Source: Microbacterium sp. HD4P20 (GTDB lineage: Bacteria; Actinomycetota; Actinomycetes; Actinomycetales; Microbacteriaceae). From it: a stretch of 64,000 bases of DNA. The stretch is taken from positions 124,001 through 188,000 of the forward strand of contig NZ_JAHZQZ020000022.1 in assembly GCF_019449275.2 (NCBI RefSeq), in the 5' to 3' direction. Below the pieces are notes generated by a model that saw nothing but the letters and a program-made list of their open reading frames with translations, had not been told where the DNA came from and did not search any database. The translations under genes and the position numbers were made by a program. How positions within the stretch are numbered: position 1 is the stretch's first letter; every line of letters starts with the position of its first letter. Below, piece after piece: positions 18,601 through 27,334 of the stretch.

Positions 18601-19518
18601 TTATGCGGGCTGGTCGACGCCGGTGATGACGGCTTTCCCGCGGATGCTGCTGGTGCCGAGCGAGGCGAGGGCCTGGACGGTCTGGTCGAAGGGGAAGGTC
18701 GCGCCCACGACCGGGCGGATGACGCCGGCGTCGACGAGCTCGGCGATCTGACGCAGCTGGTCGCCGGAGGCGTGCATGAGGAGGAACTCGTAGGTCACGC
18801 CGAGCTTCCTGGCGAGGGCGCGGGTCTTGCGGCTGAGGGCCGTGATGGCCAGGCGCAGCACTGGGTTCAGGCCGGCAGCTTTCGCGAACGCGGGGGTGGG
18901 TGGCCCGGAGATGCCGACGGCCTTTCCGCCACGCTTCAAGACCGTGAGCGACTTGGTGAGGTTGTCTCCGCCGAGGGGGTCCAGGACGAAGTCGTAGCCG
19001 GAGAGCTCGATCTCGAAGTCCTGGGTGCGGTAGTCGATCACCACGTCGGCACCGAGTTCCCGGATGAAGTCCGCGTTCTTGCCCGACACGGTGGTCGCGA
19101 CCTTCGCACCCAGGTGCTTGGCAAGCTGGATCGCGATCGATCCGACCCCGCCGGCACCGGCGTGGATGAGCACCTTCTGCCCCGGCTGCACATTGCCCTT
19201 CTCCACCAGGGCCTGCCATGCGGTGAGTGCGACCAGCGGAAGGGATGCCGCCTCCACCGTACTGATCGAGCTCGGAGCCAGGGCGACGTCTGTTTCGTCG
19301 ACCGAGATGCGTTCGGCGAAGGTGCCGATGCGGTGATCCCGCGGCCGGGCATACACCCGGTCCCCGGCGGTGAACTCACCCGCCCGGAGCCGCTCATCGA
19401 GGTGGTTCAGCCCTGCGGCCTCGACCCCGATCAGGACGTCGCAGTCGCCGACCGTGGGCTCGGGGATGTCGACCTCGTGGACGGGCTGCTGGTACTTGTC
19501 GAACACGAACGCTCGCAT
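18601..19518 (-). CDS. Zinc-independent quinone-type NADP oxidoreductase with internal deletion
   Basis: A 305-residue medium-chain reductase. The N-terminal GroES-like domain leads into a Rossmann domain with AGAGGVGSIAIQLAKHLGA. Relatives are about 330 residues and carry a LPYxLPxVLGHDVAGxV segment between AGEF and GDxVYARP. Here LRAGEF joins directly to TAGDRVYARP, so roughly 30 residues including the GHD turn are absent, in frame. The gene is otherwise intact and kept in the operon, so it may be inactive, altered, or tolerate the loss. Preceded by the hydrolase at 19548 (29-base gap). Confidence 0.85.
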   Translation of the reverse strand: MRAFVFDKYQQPVHEVDIPEPTVGDCDVLIGVEAAGLNHLDERLRAGEFTAGDRVYARPRDHRIGTFAERISVDETDVALAPSSISTVEAASLPLVALTAWQALVEKGNVQPGQKVLIHAGAGGVGSIAIQLAKHLGAKVATTVSGKNADFIRELGADVVIDYRTQDFEIELSGYDFVLDPLGGDNLTKSLTVLKRGGKAVGISGPPTPAFAKAAGLNPVLRLAITALSRKTRALARKLGVTYEFLLMHASGDQLRQIAELVDAGVIRPVVGATFPFDQTVQALASLGTSSIRGKAVITGVDQPA

Positions 19519-19547
19519 GATGCGGCTTCTCCTTGAATTGGTCGTGG

Positions 19548-20420
19548 TCAGGCGGCCAGGAAGCGGCCGATGAGGTCGGCGACGATCCGGCGGTTCTGGG
19601 ACACCACACCGTGCCCGGAGTCCGGGAACACACGGACCTGCGCGGACGGGAACCGGTGCCGCAGGGCGTCGGCGTTTGCGGGCGGGACCATCCGATCGCT
19701 GTCGCCGTGGACGACCAGTACCGGGCCCGAGAACACCGATGCTCCCGGCGGACGCTGGTGCCCCCAGAGCTTCACTGCGCGCAACTGCGCCCGCAGCGCG
19801 GCAGGGGAGACCGGCTGCTCCCGCCCGACGGTCCGACGCCTCAGACGCGCTTGATACCTCCTCGCCGCGTGCTTGCCGGTGCGAGTGCGCGTAAAGAACA
19901 GCACAGAGGTCGGGGGGGTGAACGTCACCAGCCCGCGTGCGACGCCGCGCACGAACACTCCCGTCATCGTCGACAACCCCGTGCCGCCCTGCGGACTGGT
20001 GCCGGCGAGCACCACTCGGTCCACCAGGTCGGGGGCCTGCTCGAGGATCTCCTGGGCGACCATGCCGCCCATCGACAGCCCGAACAGATCCACCCGCGAC
20101 AGACCCAGCGCCCGGATCGCCGCGATCGCATCGGCCGCCATGTCCTCGAACCGATCGCGGGGCGTGCCGGCCGAGCCACCGACGCCACGATAACCGAGCA
20201 GGATCACCCGACGTTCCGCGGCCAGCAGGTCGACGAGCTCCGGATCCCAGCTGTCCAGATTCGCCCCCAGATGCGTCATGCCGACCAGCGGGACACCGTG
20301 CGGGCCGTCACTGCCGAGCTCGCGGTAGACAAACTCCGTGCCGCCGGCCTCGATCCTGCGTGTAGGTGCGTTGGCGAAGCGCACCGACGCGGCCCCTTGC
20401 TCGTGCGCCGCGTGGTCCAT
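19548..20420 (-). CDS. Alpha/beta-fold hydrolase (first gene of the operon)
   Basis: A 290-residue hydrolase. Elbow GLSMGGMVAQEI carries the nucleophile Ser; acid in HGDSDRMVPP; His in FPDSGHGVVSQN. No export signal. Start at MDHAAHEQG is fixed by GGGAGGAG eight bases upstream. The leader contains two 11-bp palindromic sites (20472-20498) in the promoter region, so this operon is probably repressed by a TetR-type protein, perhaps the one encoded at 22389. Co-transcribed with the oxidoreductase and second hydrolase. The substrate is unknown; the context suggests turnover of esters or lactones from foreign compounds. Confidence 0.85.
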   Translation of the reverse strand: MDHAAHEQGAASVRFANAPTRRIEAGGTEFVYRELGSDGPHGVPLVGMTHLGANLDSWDPELVDLLAAERRVILLGYRGVGGSAGTPRDRFEDMAADAIAAIRALGLSRVDLFGLSMGGMVAQEILEQAPDLVDRVVLAGTSPQGGTGLSTMTGVFVRGVARGLVTFTPPTSVLFFTRTRTGKHAARRYQARLRRRTVGREQPVSPAALRAQLRAVKLWGHQRPPGASVFSGPVLVVHGDSDRMVPPANADALRHRFPSAQVRVFPDSGHGVVSQNRRIVADLIGRFLAA

Positions 20421-20471
20421 GAAATGCTCCTCCCTCAGGTGCTCGAGCTGACAGCTCGAACTCCTTCCACC

Positions 20472-20498
20472 GAGTTTACTCAAACGTGAGTTCGCTCA
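20472..20498. promoter_or_regulatory. Tandem palindromic operator candidate
   Basis: GAGTTTACTCA (20472-20482) and GAGTTCGCTCA (20488-20498) are two copies of GAGTTnnCTCA spaced 16 bases apart, each a partial palindrome. They lie 52-78 bases upstream of the hydrolase ATG. The arrangement resembles tandem TetR dimer sites. A related TGAGTG...CACT element occurs before the tetR gene. Confidence 0.45.
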
Positions 20499-20639
20499 GT
20501 AATCGTACCAAGCGAGATGGCACGCAGCCTCGCCACTCCGAGTCGGCGGGCGCGATTGGACCAGGAGAAGCGAACAGCCTGGAGGAGGTGCGATCTGGCT
20601 CTCATCCCTGCCTGGTGGCGGAGGGCCCTTGACGGTGGC

Positions 20640-21842
20640 TCACTGCCACTGAGGCGTTTGCGGCCGAGAGGCTTTTCGGACCTCGGCGATCAGCAGGACG
20701 GCGACGGCGACGGCGAGCACGGTGACCGCGATCGCGGCGGCTCCGATGGCGGCGCGCAGGGAGATTGCGGTGGCGACTGCGCCGACGCCGATCGCGGTCG
20801 CGGCTTGCAGGGTGTAGGCGATGAGGTAGAGGAAGGACAGAGTCGAGCCGCGGTGGTGTTGGGGGGCGAGTCGGTTGATGAGGCCGAGCCCACCGGTGAA
20901 CGCCAGTGCGTAGGCGATGCCGCCGACGACGCACCATGCCAGCAACAGTGCGAGCGATTGGAGCGCGCTGGCGGCCGCCATCAGGGCGAGGCTGGCCAGT
21001 GTCAGTGCCGTGCCTGCCCAGATGAGGGAATGGGCGTGGAATCGGGCGAGGAAGAGTCCGGTGATCCCGATGAACGCGGCGGAGGCGGCCAGCAGGATGC
21101 CGACGAGAGCAGTGTTGTCGGTGTGCGTGAACTGGTCGATCATGTGCGCGCCGAGAGAGAGGAAGATCGCCCCGACACAGTAGGCGAGACTGACCGAGAG
21201 CGTGGCGATGCAGAACCCGATCCGGATCCCCGCGGGGACGAAGGGAGCCTGTGGTCGCCACCGGGCCTTCGCCTGCGGTCGATCGTCGGGTGTGGCCAGC
21301 AGAGCCGCAGTAGAGGCCGCGGCGAGGGCGAAGAGGACGAGGTAGCTCCACAACAGCGGGAGAGGCAGGTACTCGGCGAACACTCCGCTGAGAAGCAGCG
21401 CAACGGTGAGGCCGGTCGCGGTGGCGACCGTGGCGGTGGTGCTCGCGAAGCGGGGGCTGCGCGTGGTGTTGTTCTCGATCAAGGATGCGGTGGCAGCCCC
21501 CATCGCGAGACCCGCCCCGGCCCCTTGCAGGACACGGCCGATATAGAGGAAGCCGACATGAGGTGCGAAAGCGAACACCACCCCGGAGATGCCGATGAGC
21601 GCGACGCCCGCAATCATGACCCACCTGCGGCCGAACAGATCGGACAGGTTCCCGAACAGCGGGAGCACCACGATCAGCGCCAGCGGATACGTCGCGAACA
21701 CCGTCGTCACGACAACCGGAGTGAGATCCCACTTCGCGGCGTAGATCGGGTAGAGCACGCTCGGCGCACCCGAGGACCACAGCGCGAGGGCCAGGACCGA
21801 CGCGGCAGCCCAAAACGCGCCGCGCCGGCCCAGACGCGTCAC
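20640..21842 (-). CDS. MFS drug/metabolite efflux transporter
   Basis: A 400-residue protein with twelve predicted helices. The loop between helices 2 and 3 carries the MFS signature variant GNLSDLFGRRW. The first helix pair and the ALWSSGAPSVLYPIY start are typical of drug:H+ antiporters of the DHA1/YcaD type. Its ATG overlaps the thioesterase stop by 4 bases (ATGA), so thioesterase and pump are translationally coupled and belong to the tetR operon. Cargo unknown; a foreign compound or a product of the neighbouring reductases is likely. Confidence 0.88.
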   Translation of the reverse strand: MTRLGRRGAFWAAASVLALALWSSGAPSVLYPIYAAKWDLTPVVVTTVFATYPLALIVVLPLFGNLSDLFGRRWVMIAGVALIGISGVVFAFAPHVGFLYIGRVLQGAGAGLAMGAATASLIENNTTRSPRFASTTATVATATGLTVALLLSGVFAEYLPLPLLWSYLVLFALAAASTAALLATPDDRPQAKARWRPQAPFVPAGIRIGFCIATLSVSLAYCVGAIFLSLGAHMIDQFTHTDNTALVGILLAASAAFIGITGLFLARFHAHSLIWAGTALTLASLALMAAASALQSLALLLAWCVVGGIAYALAFTGGLGLINRLAPQHHRGSTLSFLYLIAYTLQAATAIGVGAVATAISLRAAIGAAAIAVTVLAVAVAVLLIAEVRKASRPQTPQWQ

Positions 21843-22357
21843 GGGGCAGGGTCCGGTCGGACGACGAGACAGGTGCTGGACGCGGTCGCGAGGACCTGCC
21901 CCTGGCTGTCGCGGATGTCGGCCTCCGCGAACACCGCACTTCGGCCCTTACGAATGACCCACCCGTGCGCGGTCACCGTGCCGGTGTCCGCGGTGATCGG
22001 GCGCAGGAACGAGACCTTAAGCTCCAGACTGGTGTATCCGACGCCGGCCGGGAGGGTGGAGTGCACCGCGCACCCGCACGCGGAGTCAAGGACGGTGGCG
22101 AAGAACCCGCCGTGCACCGACCCGATCGGGTTGTAGTGCGACTCGTCCGGAACCGCCGTCATCACCACGTCACCCTCCTCCACGGTGACGATCTCGAGCC
22201 CGATGTGGCTACTGATCGGCGGGGCTGGTGCCTCGCCCGCGGCCACGGCCCGAAGCTGCTCAAGCCCGGATCGGGCGAACAGTGTCCGCCTGTCCCTGCC
22301 CGGGACCTGGTAGCGGATCGTACGCGAGCGCTCGGAGTCTTCTTCGTGTGTCGTCAT
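21839..22357 (-). CDS. PaaI-type hotdog-fold thioesterase
   Basis: A 172-residue hotdog protein. The helix and turn HYNPIGSVHGGFFATVLDSACG is the PaaI/YbgC-like active-site region (HGG). ISSHIGLEIVTVEEGDVVM and LELKVSFLRPI are the flanking strands. Family members cleave acyl-CoA thioesters. Start: MTTHEEDSER, with the frame before it non-conserved. It follows the tetR gene by 31 bases and overlaps the MFS gene by 4. Confidence 0.85.
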   Translation of the reverse strand: MTTHEEDSERSRTIRYQVPGRDRRTLFARSGLEQLRAVAAGEAPAPPISSHIGLEIVTVEEGDVVMTAVPDESHYNPIGSVHGGFFATVLDSACGCAVHSTLPAGVGYTSLELKVSFLRPITADTGTVTAHGWVIRKGRSAVFAEADIRDSQGQVLATASSTCLVVRPDPAP

Positions 22358-22388
22358 GATGGGAATTCGTGTGTCGTCGTGATTGGAA

Positions 22389-22991
22389 TCAGACCGGCAG
22401 GATCGCCGCGACCTGGGCACGGGTGCTCGCAAGCAGCTCGGGGACCGTCGAGTCGCTGTTGACGCTGGCCGCGAGCTCGAGGAATTGGATGGCCGAGATC
22501 ACCCGGGCGAGCGTCGTCGCTTCCCCCGCGTCGATACCCGCACGCTCGACGAGGATGTCGGCAACCGCTTGTTCCGTCTGCGCGACGATATCCAGCGCCG
22601 CCGCGTGCTGGGGTTCGCTCGGGTCGCCGAAGACCATTTCCCTCAGGTAGGTGCGGCCATTGTCGACCTGGACGCGGTTGCACTCCACCACCGGTCCCAG
22701 CAGGGCGAGGACCGCGTCCACCGCCGTCAACTCCCCCATAGCCGCGGCACGACCGCGCTTCAGCGCGTCGGCGTAGTGCGCGTTCTGGACCAGGAGGAGC
22801 AGCTCCCCCTTGGTCTTCGCGTACAGGAACAGCGTGCCCGTGCCGATATCGGCGGCGTCCGCGATCTGCTGCGTGGTGACCTCGTCCACCCCGTGCTTTG
22901 CGAACAGTTCGCTGGCGGCCGCGGTGATGCGCGCGAGTTTGTCTTGCTTCTGCCGCTCGCGTCGCCCGAGCGGCGGTGTCGCCACTGACAT
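22389..22991 (-). CDS. TetR-family transcriptional repressor
   Basis: A 200-residue regulator. Helix-turn-helix in residues ~18-62 (ITAAASELFAKHGVDEVTTQQIADAAD then GTLFLYAKTKGELL) and a ligand-binding C-terminal domain. ATG preceded by GGAGGAA. It heads the tetR-thioesterase-MFS operon and is divergent from the old-yellow-enzyme gene at 23155. That places its own control site in the 163-base gap, where TGAGTGTAGTCACTA is a candidate. It probably responds to an electrophile or drug handled by these genes. Confidence 0.88.
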   Translation of the reverse strand: MSVATPPLGRRERQKQDKLARITAAASELFAKHGVDEVTTQQIADAADIGTGTLFLYAKTKGELLLLVQNAHYADALKRGRAAAMGELTAVDAVLALLGPVVECNRVQVDNGRTYLREMVFGDPSEPQHAAALDIVAQTEQAVADILVERAGIDAGEATTLARVISAIQFLELAASVNSDSTVPELLASTRAQVAAILPV

Positions 22992-23033
22992 GGTGTTCCT
23001 CCGAGGGGAATAGGCTCTGATTTACCCCAGTTA

Positions 23034-23049
23034 TGAGTGTAGTCACTAT
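23034..23049. promoter_or_regulatory. Candidate TetR operator
   Basis: TGAGTGTAGTCACTAT contains AGTG-N4-CACT arms and lies 43-58 bases upstream of the tetR ATG in the divergent tetR/reductase region. Similar GAGT...CTCA elements lie before the hydrolase operon. Short arms make this tentative. Confidence 0.3.
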
Positions 23050-23154
23050 CGTGTGGACTCGGATGTGCGTTGACTCATCTTCCCACGCCGTTGCGCGACG
23101 ACCGTCGCCCACCGGAGATCAGGCGACGCCTCAACGAAAGGACCCTCACCCGTC

Positions 23155-24231
23155 ATGACGTCTTCGTCTCTCTGGCAGCCGTTCACCCTGGGACGCATCG
23201 AGCTCCCGCACCGCCTGGCTCTGGCCCCGATGACCCGCAACCGCGCCAACCCCGACGGCACACCGGGAAAGCTCGCCGCGGAGTATTACGGTCAGCGGGC
23301 CTCGCTGGGGCTGCTGATCACCGAGGGCACCCAGCCGTCCGAGGATGGGCAGGGGTACGTGAACACTCCCGGCATCTACACCCCGGAACAGGTGGCGGGG
23401 TGGGCGAAGGTCGCCGACGCCGTGCGTGAAAACGGCGGGCACCTGTTCATCCAGCTGATGCACGTGGGGCGCATCTCCCACCCCGACAACACCCCGCACC
23501 ACCGTCAGCCCGTGGCCCCGTCGGCGATCTCCGCCGAACAGGACATGTTCACCTCAGAAGGCCCGAAGAAGACGCCAGTCCCGCGTGAGCTCAGCGTCCC
23601 CGAGATTCGAGACGTGATCGGTGAGTTCCGTCACGCCGCCGCCTCCGCGATCGCCGCCGGCGCCGACGGGGTGGAGATCCACGCCGCCAACGGCTACCTG
23701 CTGCACCAGTTCCTCGCCCCCAACGCGAACCAGCGCACCGACGAGTACGGCGGGTCCGTCCAGAACCGGGCCCGGTTCGTGATCGAGGTCGCCCAGGCCG
23801 TCGCCCAGGAGATCGGCGCGGACCGCACCGGCATCCGCATCTCCCCCGCCTTCCCGCTCGGCGGGCTGAACGAGGGCGACACCGAAGCGGTGCGCGCCCA
23901 GTACCGGTACCTCGTGAGCGAGCTCGCGAACCTGAACCTGGCCTACCTCCACGTGCATCACCTCGGCGACGACGAGCTGCTGCAGTCATTCCGGGACGTG
24001 TGGCCGACGGCCGTCCTCGTCGTCCGGTACGGGCGCGACCGGGACGGCATCGCCGCGGACATCGACACCGGGCTTGCGGACATCGCACCGCTCGGCCGAT
24101 TCGCGCTCGCGAACCCGGATGTCGTCGAACGCCTGCAGCAGGACGCACCGTTCAACGAGCTCGACCCCGCCACCCTTTACACCGGCGGCGCGCACGGGTA
24201 CATCGACTACCCCACCCTCGCCCGCGTCTAA
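23155..24231 (+). CDS. Old-yellow-enzyme alkene reductase (NemA-like)
   Basis: A 358-residue FMN enzyme that reduces activated C=C bonds of enones, nitro compounds or maleimides with NAD(P)H. TIM-barrel landmarks: LGRIELPHRLALAPMTRNRA at the N-terminus, LFIQLMHVGRISH, substrate-binding HAANGYLLHQFLAPNANQRTDEYGGS (H..N pair), RISPAF and LVVRYGRD near the C-terminus. Length is normal for the NemA/XenA class. Divergent from tetR, followed after 88 bases by an SDR gene. Together with the pump and hydrolases this forms an electrophile-detoxification set. Confidence 0.92.
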   Translation: MTSSSLWQPFTLGRIELPHRLALAPMTRNRANPDGTPGKLAAEYYGQRASLGLLITEGTQPSEDGQGYVNTPGIYTPEQVAGWAKVADAVRENGGHLFIQLMHVGRISHPDNTPHHRQPVAPSAISAEQDMFTSEGPKKTPVPRELSVPEIRDVIGEFRHAAASAIAAGADGVEIHAANGYLLHQFLAPNANQRTDEYGGSVQNRARFVIEVAQAVAQEIGADRTGIRISPAFPLGGLNEGDTEAVRAQYRYLVSELANLNLAYLHVHHLGDDELLQSFRDVWPTAVLVVRYGRDRDGIAADIDTGLADIAPLGRFALANPDVVERLQQDAPFNELDPATLYTGGAHGYIDYPTLARV

Positions 24232-24319
24232 CCCTCGATGTGGCCGGGGCAGGCGAACCCGACGCCTCCCCGGCCATCCTTCTCGACCATCCGAACATCA
24301 CCTCAAGGAGATCCATCTC

Positions 24320-25033
24320 ATGACTTCCCTCAACGGCGCCGTCGTCCTCGTCACCGGCGCGAACGGCGGCATCGGCACCCACTTCGTCCACGAAGCCATC
24401 GCCCGAGGAGCCGCCAAGGTCTACGCCACCGCCCGCAACCCCCGCCACTGGGGCGACGAGCGCATCGTGCCCCTCACCCTCGACGTCACCGACCCCGCCT
24501 CCATTCGGGCCGCCACCGAGCAGGCCCCCGACGTCACGATGCTGATCAACAATGCCGGCGCATCCGTCTCGTCCGCGGGCATCCTCACCCACACGGACGA
24601 GGAGATCCGCCATAACGTCGAGACCAACTTCCTCGGCCCCCTGTTCCTGGCCCGCACCTTCGCGCCGATCTTGTCCGCGAAGGGAGGCAACACCTCCATC
24701 ATCAACATCCACTCGGCGCTGTCGTGGTGGGCCGTCGCCGGCATCTACTCGGCCACCAAGGCGGCCCTCTGGTCGGCGACGAACTCCCTGCGCCTGGAGC
24801 TGCAGCCCGCAGGCGTCCAGGTTGTGGGCGTGCACGTCGGCTACGTCGACACCGCGATGGCCGCCCACGCCGAAGGCCCCAAGCTCGACCCCGCCGACCT
24901 CGTCACCCAGGTCTTCGATGTCCTCGAGGCCGGCGGGTACGAAGTCCTCGCCGACGACACCTCCATCCAGGCCAAGGCCCGACTGTCCGCCCCCCTCGAA
25001 GCCGTCTACCCGCAGCTCGCATCAGACAACTGA
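24320..25033 (+). CDS. Short-chain dehydrogenase/reductase
   Basis: A 237-residue classical SDR. Cofactor motif TGANGGIG (12-19), NNAG (77-80), and the catalytic set S132 or S135, Y143, K147 (YSATKAALWSATNSLRLEL). Arg40 after the second strand favours NADP(H). Start at MTSLNGAVV is fixed by AAGGAG ten bases upstream; the frame is open earlier but overlaps the preceding gene. Expressed with the alkene reductase; a terminator hairpin follows at 25040. Substrate unknown. Confidence 0.9.
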   Translation: MTSLNGAVVLVTGANGGIGTHFVHEAIARGAAKVYATARNPRHWGDERIVPLTLDVTDPASIRAATEQAPDVTMLINNAGASVSSAGILTHTDEEIRHNVETNFLGPLFLARTFAPILSAKGGNTSIINIHSALSWWAVAGIYSATKAALWSATNSLRLELQPAGVQVVGVHVGYVDTAMAAHAEGPKLDPADLVTQVFDVLEAGGYEVLADDTSIQAKARLSAPLEAVYPQLASDN

Positions 25034-25039
25034 ACGCGA

Positions 25040-25077
25040 CCGGAGGCCGCCGCAGTGCGACATGCGGCGGCCTCCGG
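25040..25077 (+). terminator. Hairpin terminator after the SDR gene
   Basis: A 15-bp GC-rich stem (CCGGAGGCCGCCGCA and its complement) with an 8-base loop begins six bases past the SDR stop. No strong U-run follows. Confidence 0.65.
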
Positions 25078-25375
25078 CTGGGTGGTGAACGCGCTGCTGG
25101 GAAGGATTCCTAGATTGTCCCAACGCTAAACGGGACAATCGACGTGGCGCTAAGACAACCTAGTCAGTCATCTCTCAGCAAAGTCGGCGCTCTACTGTAC
25201 ATTCTGACGAATGATGTCCCGAGTCGGGTTGCCTTGAGCTCGAAATGTCCACAAAAGTGGTCTCGAGATTCCGGCGCGAGATGTCCCAACTCGCAAGCGA
25301 TAACTGAGCACTCCCGTACGAAGCCTCGGCTTGGTCCGTCACCGGCGGTCCAGACGTCAACTGCTGGGGGCCGCA
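25078..25375. other. Non-coding stretch with inverted repeat and transposon-end-like words
   Basis: No gene is seen here. It holds a perfect 9-bp inverted repeat, GATTGTCCC-N10-GGGACAATC (25113-25140), and several ATGTCC(C/A) words, for example at 25212, 25246 and 25284. A related word in reverse complement, GAATGTCCCGAGATGTC, occurs at ~27351-27367 on the other side of the sigma-factor pair. The base composition is more AT-rich than its neighbours. It may be the relic of a mobile-element end. Confidence 0.35.
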
Positions 25376-26515
25376 TCAGGGTGTCGGTGCCCCGTCCACG
25401 ACGGATATCTCGATGTGCCAGGAGGCCCAGGGGACGCCTGCTGGCATAAGGCTGGTGGAGCGGTGAGGGTAGGTCTCCCGGATCCCGACGATCTGCCCCG
25501 TGCTGGTGTCGATGTCGAGTTCGGACACCAGCAAGTCCCCGAACTCTCCTCCGCCGAGCTGGGCAGGCATTGCGAGCGTGGTGATCGTCCCGTTGGTTGC
25601 CGCCACTTCGACGCCGCTGAGCATGCCGAGAACTCGGAGTGACGCTGCTCGCAGGTCCCTCGGCATCAGGTTGGTCCGAAGTCCCTGGCCGATGCTCTGG
25701 AACACATACCAGTCGTCCGAGGAGGTTTGCAGGTTGTCCCGGTACCACGCGAGCAGTTGCTGCGGGTCTCTCGGCATCTCGTCATAGAACGGCCGGAACC
25801 GGTCGTAGTACCCAACCTCCTCGTCTGCCGGCGGCGGGGTGTCTTCGCTGTCCGCGGCACCGGGTGAGGGAGTCACCTGCGGTGCTCCGTGAGCCCCGCT
25901 TTCGTCAGCCCCCTGTGGAAGCGCCCGAATCCCGGTGGGATCCGAGTCCGTTCCGGGCGAGACCGCGGCCATCTGGTCGTAGGCGGCCTTGGCTCGCGGG
26001 TCGCCCCACACTTCGAGTACTTCGTTCGGCGCCCGGCCGTCGAGAATCCAGTCCTCGGTGCGGTCGCTGGGTACATACAGGTCTCTGACGCCGCGTACGT
26101 GGACTGCGCCTTCCGAGGTGGGAAGTGTGGCTGTGTTGAAGCCCGCGTCGGCGTCCCACAGCGACACCAGCTCGTAGGTCTCGCGGATTCTCAGATACTG
26201 ACCCGGACCGACTACTGGGTCCGTCCCCTCGATTACGACTTCGGCGGCGTCGTTGAGAACCTCGACAGCGGCCGCCGACGCCGGCTGTACGACAACGGGA
26301 GCGGCCAGGCCGGCGATGATGACGCTTGCCACGATGGTTGCGGTGGACAGGCCTCCCAGGGCGGCGGTGCCACCCCACACCCAGCGCGAGCGAACACGTC
26401 GCTTCGGCGCAGCGCCCAACTCGGTCAGCACCCGCTCGCGCGATCGTGCGATCCGCGCCGGAGTCGAGGGATCTGGCGTGTTCTCGATCTCACGCACCAT
26501 CTCGAACAGCTCCAT
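25376..26515 (-). CDS. CU044_5270-type membrane protein, likely sigma-factor partner
   Basis: A 379-residue protein with one membrane helix (about 50-75: TAALGGLSTATIVASVIIAGLAA), a short cytoplasmic N-terminal part and a large extracytoplasmic region with a Pro/Ser/Thr-rich linker near 215-240. This layout and the LEVL/YLRIRETYEL blocks match the CU044_5270 family, whose genes follow ECF sigma factors in actinobacteria. The start codon lies inside the sigma-factor gene (26-base overlap), with GGAG before it. An anti-sigma role is inferred from position; no ZAS zinc motif is visible. Confidence 0.8.
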   Translation of the reverse strand: MELFEMVREIENTPDPSTPARIARSRERVLTELGAAPKRRVRSRWVWGGTAALGGLSTATIVASVIIAGLAAPVVVQPASAAAVEVLNDAAEVVIEGTDPVVGPGQYLRIRETYELVSLWDADAGFNTATLPTSEGAVHVRGVRDLYVPSDRTEDWILDGRAPNEVLEVWGDPRAKAAYDQMAAVSPGTDSDPTGIRALPQGADESGAHGAPQVTPSPGAADSEDTPPPADEEVGYYDRFRPFYDEMPRDPQQLLAWYRDNLQTSSDDWYVFQSIGQGLRTNLMPRDLRAASLRVLGMLSGVEVAATNGTITTLAMPAQLGGGEFGDLLVSELDIDTSTGQIVGIRETYPHRSTSLMPAGVPWASWHIEISVVDGAPTP

Positions 26516-27092
26516 GATCCATCTCCTTTGCTATCCACGTCAGCCGAACAGAGTGAGACCCCGGCGGGGCGAGCTTGCGTCTGATCCGATGCAGCCGCGA
26601 CCACACCGTGCCCACGGACACCTGAAGCGCCTGCGCGATCTGCTCCGGTGGGAGGTCGGACCAGGCATACATGAAAAGCGTGTTGCGCTCCTTCGCGGAC
26701 AGCGCCGCGATGCGCGGTGCCAGGGCACGGATCGCAGCGGCAGCATCCAATCGTCCGGTGGCCTCGTCTATCCCACCGCCGCTCGTCGTTTCCCCACGTC
26801 CGGCAGCCGCTTCCACCGCGCGCCAGTGCCGCGCCTCAGCCACGTGGTTCTTCGCCGCCACGCGAGCAGCGATCCCCAACAGCCACGGCCGAGCCGATTC
26901 CCACGTGTGATCGAATGACCCCCGTCGACGGAACGCGATGAGAAACGTCTCGCTCAGCGCGTCCTCAGCAGCTTGCGCCCCCAACCGGCGCCGCAGGAAC
27001 GACTCGACCGCCGCGGCATGCCTGTCGAAGACTTCGGCGAACGCTTGCGGAGTCCGCTCGGCACGCTTGAGGATGTCGCTGTCGGTGCTCAC
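26490..27092 (-). CDS. ECF RNA polymerase sigma factor
   Basis: A ~200-residue sigma-70 family protein of the extracytoplasmic-function type. Region 2 at ~15-80 (FDRHAAAVESFLRRRLG, DALSETFLIAFRRRGSFD, ARPWLLGIAARVA) and region 4 at ~130-185 (LSAKERNTLFMYAWSDLPPEQIAQAL, VSVGTVWSRLHRIRRKL). I start at the GTG (VSTDSDIL), which has GGAGGGAA ten bases upstream; an ATG 12 codons earlier has no ribosome site. The 3' end overlaps the membrane partner gene by 26 bases. Signal unknown. Confidence 0.86.
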   Translation of the reverse strand: MSTDSDILKRAERTPQAFAEVFDRHAAAVESFLRRRLGAQAAEDALSETFLIAFRRRGSFDHTWESARPWLLGIAARVAAKNHVAEARHWRAVEAAAGRGETTSGGGIDEATGRLDAAAAIRALAPRIAALSAKERNTLFMYAWSDLPPEQIAQALQVSVGTVWSRLHRIRRKLAPPGSHSVRLTWIAKEMDHGAVRDGA

Positions 27093-27334
27093 ACTAGGTA
27101 TTCCCTCCAGAGCGGCGATCCCTTCCATCTTTTTGGCGAAGGAAGTCAGACGTTGATCTGCCGCACAGCCGGTGACCCTTCACTATGAAACGGCTCGCAC
27201 CATTCACGATCCTGGCAGCGACGCCCTCGGTGGGTGGGCGCACCGCCGCGAGGGTCGGGACGGGCGGCGTCAAGCTAGCCGGCGCTTGACGTCTGCGCAG
27301 ATACAGACCGTGCGGGTCAGGACCGGCGCATCAC

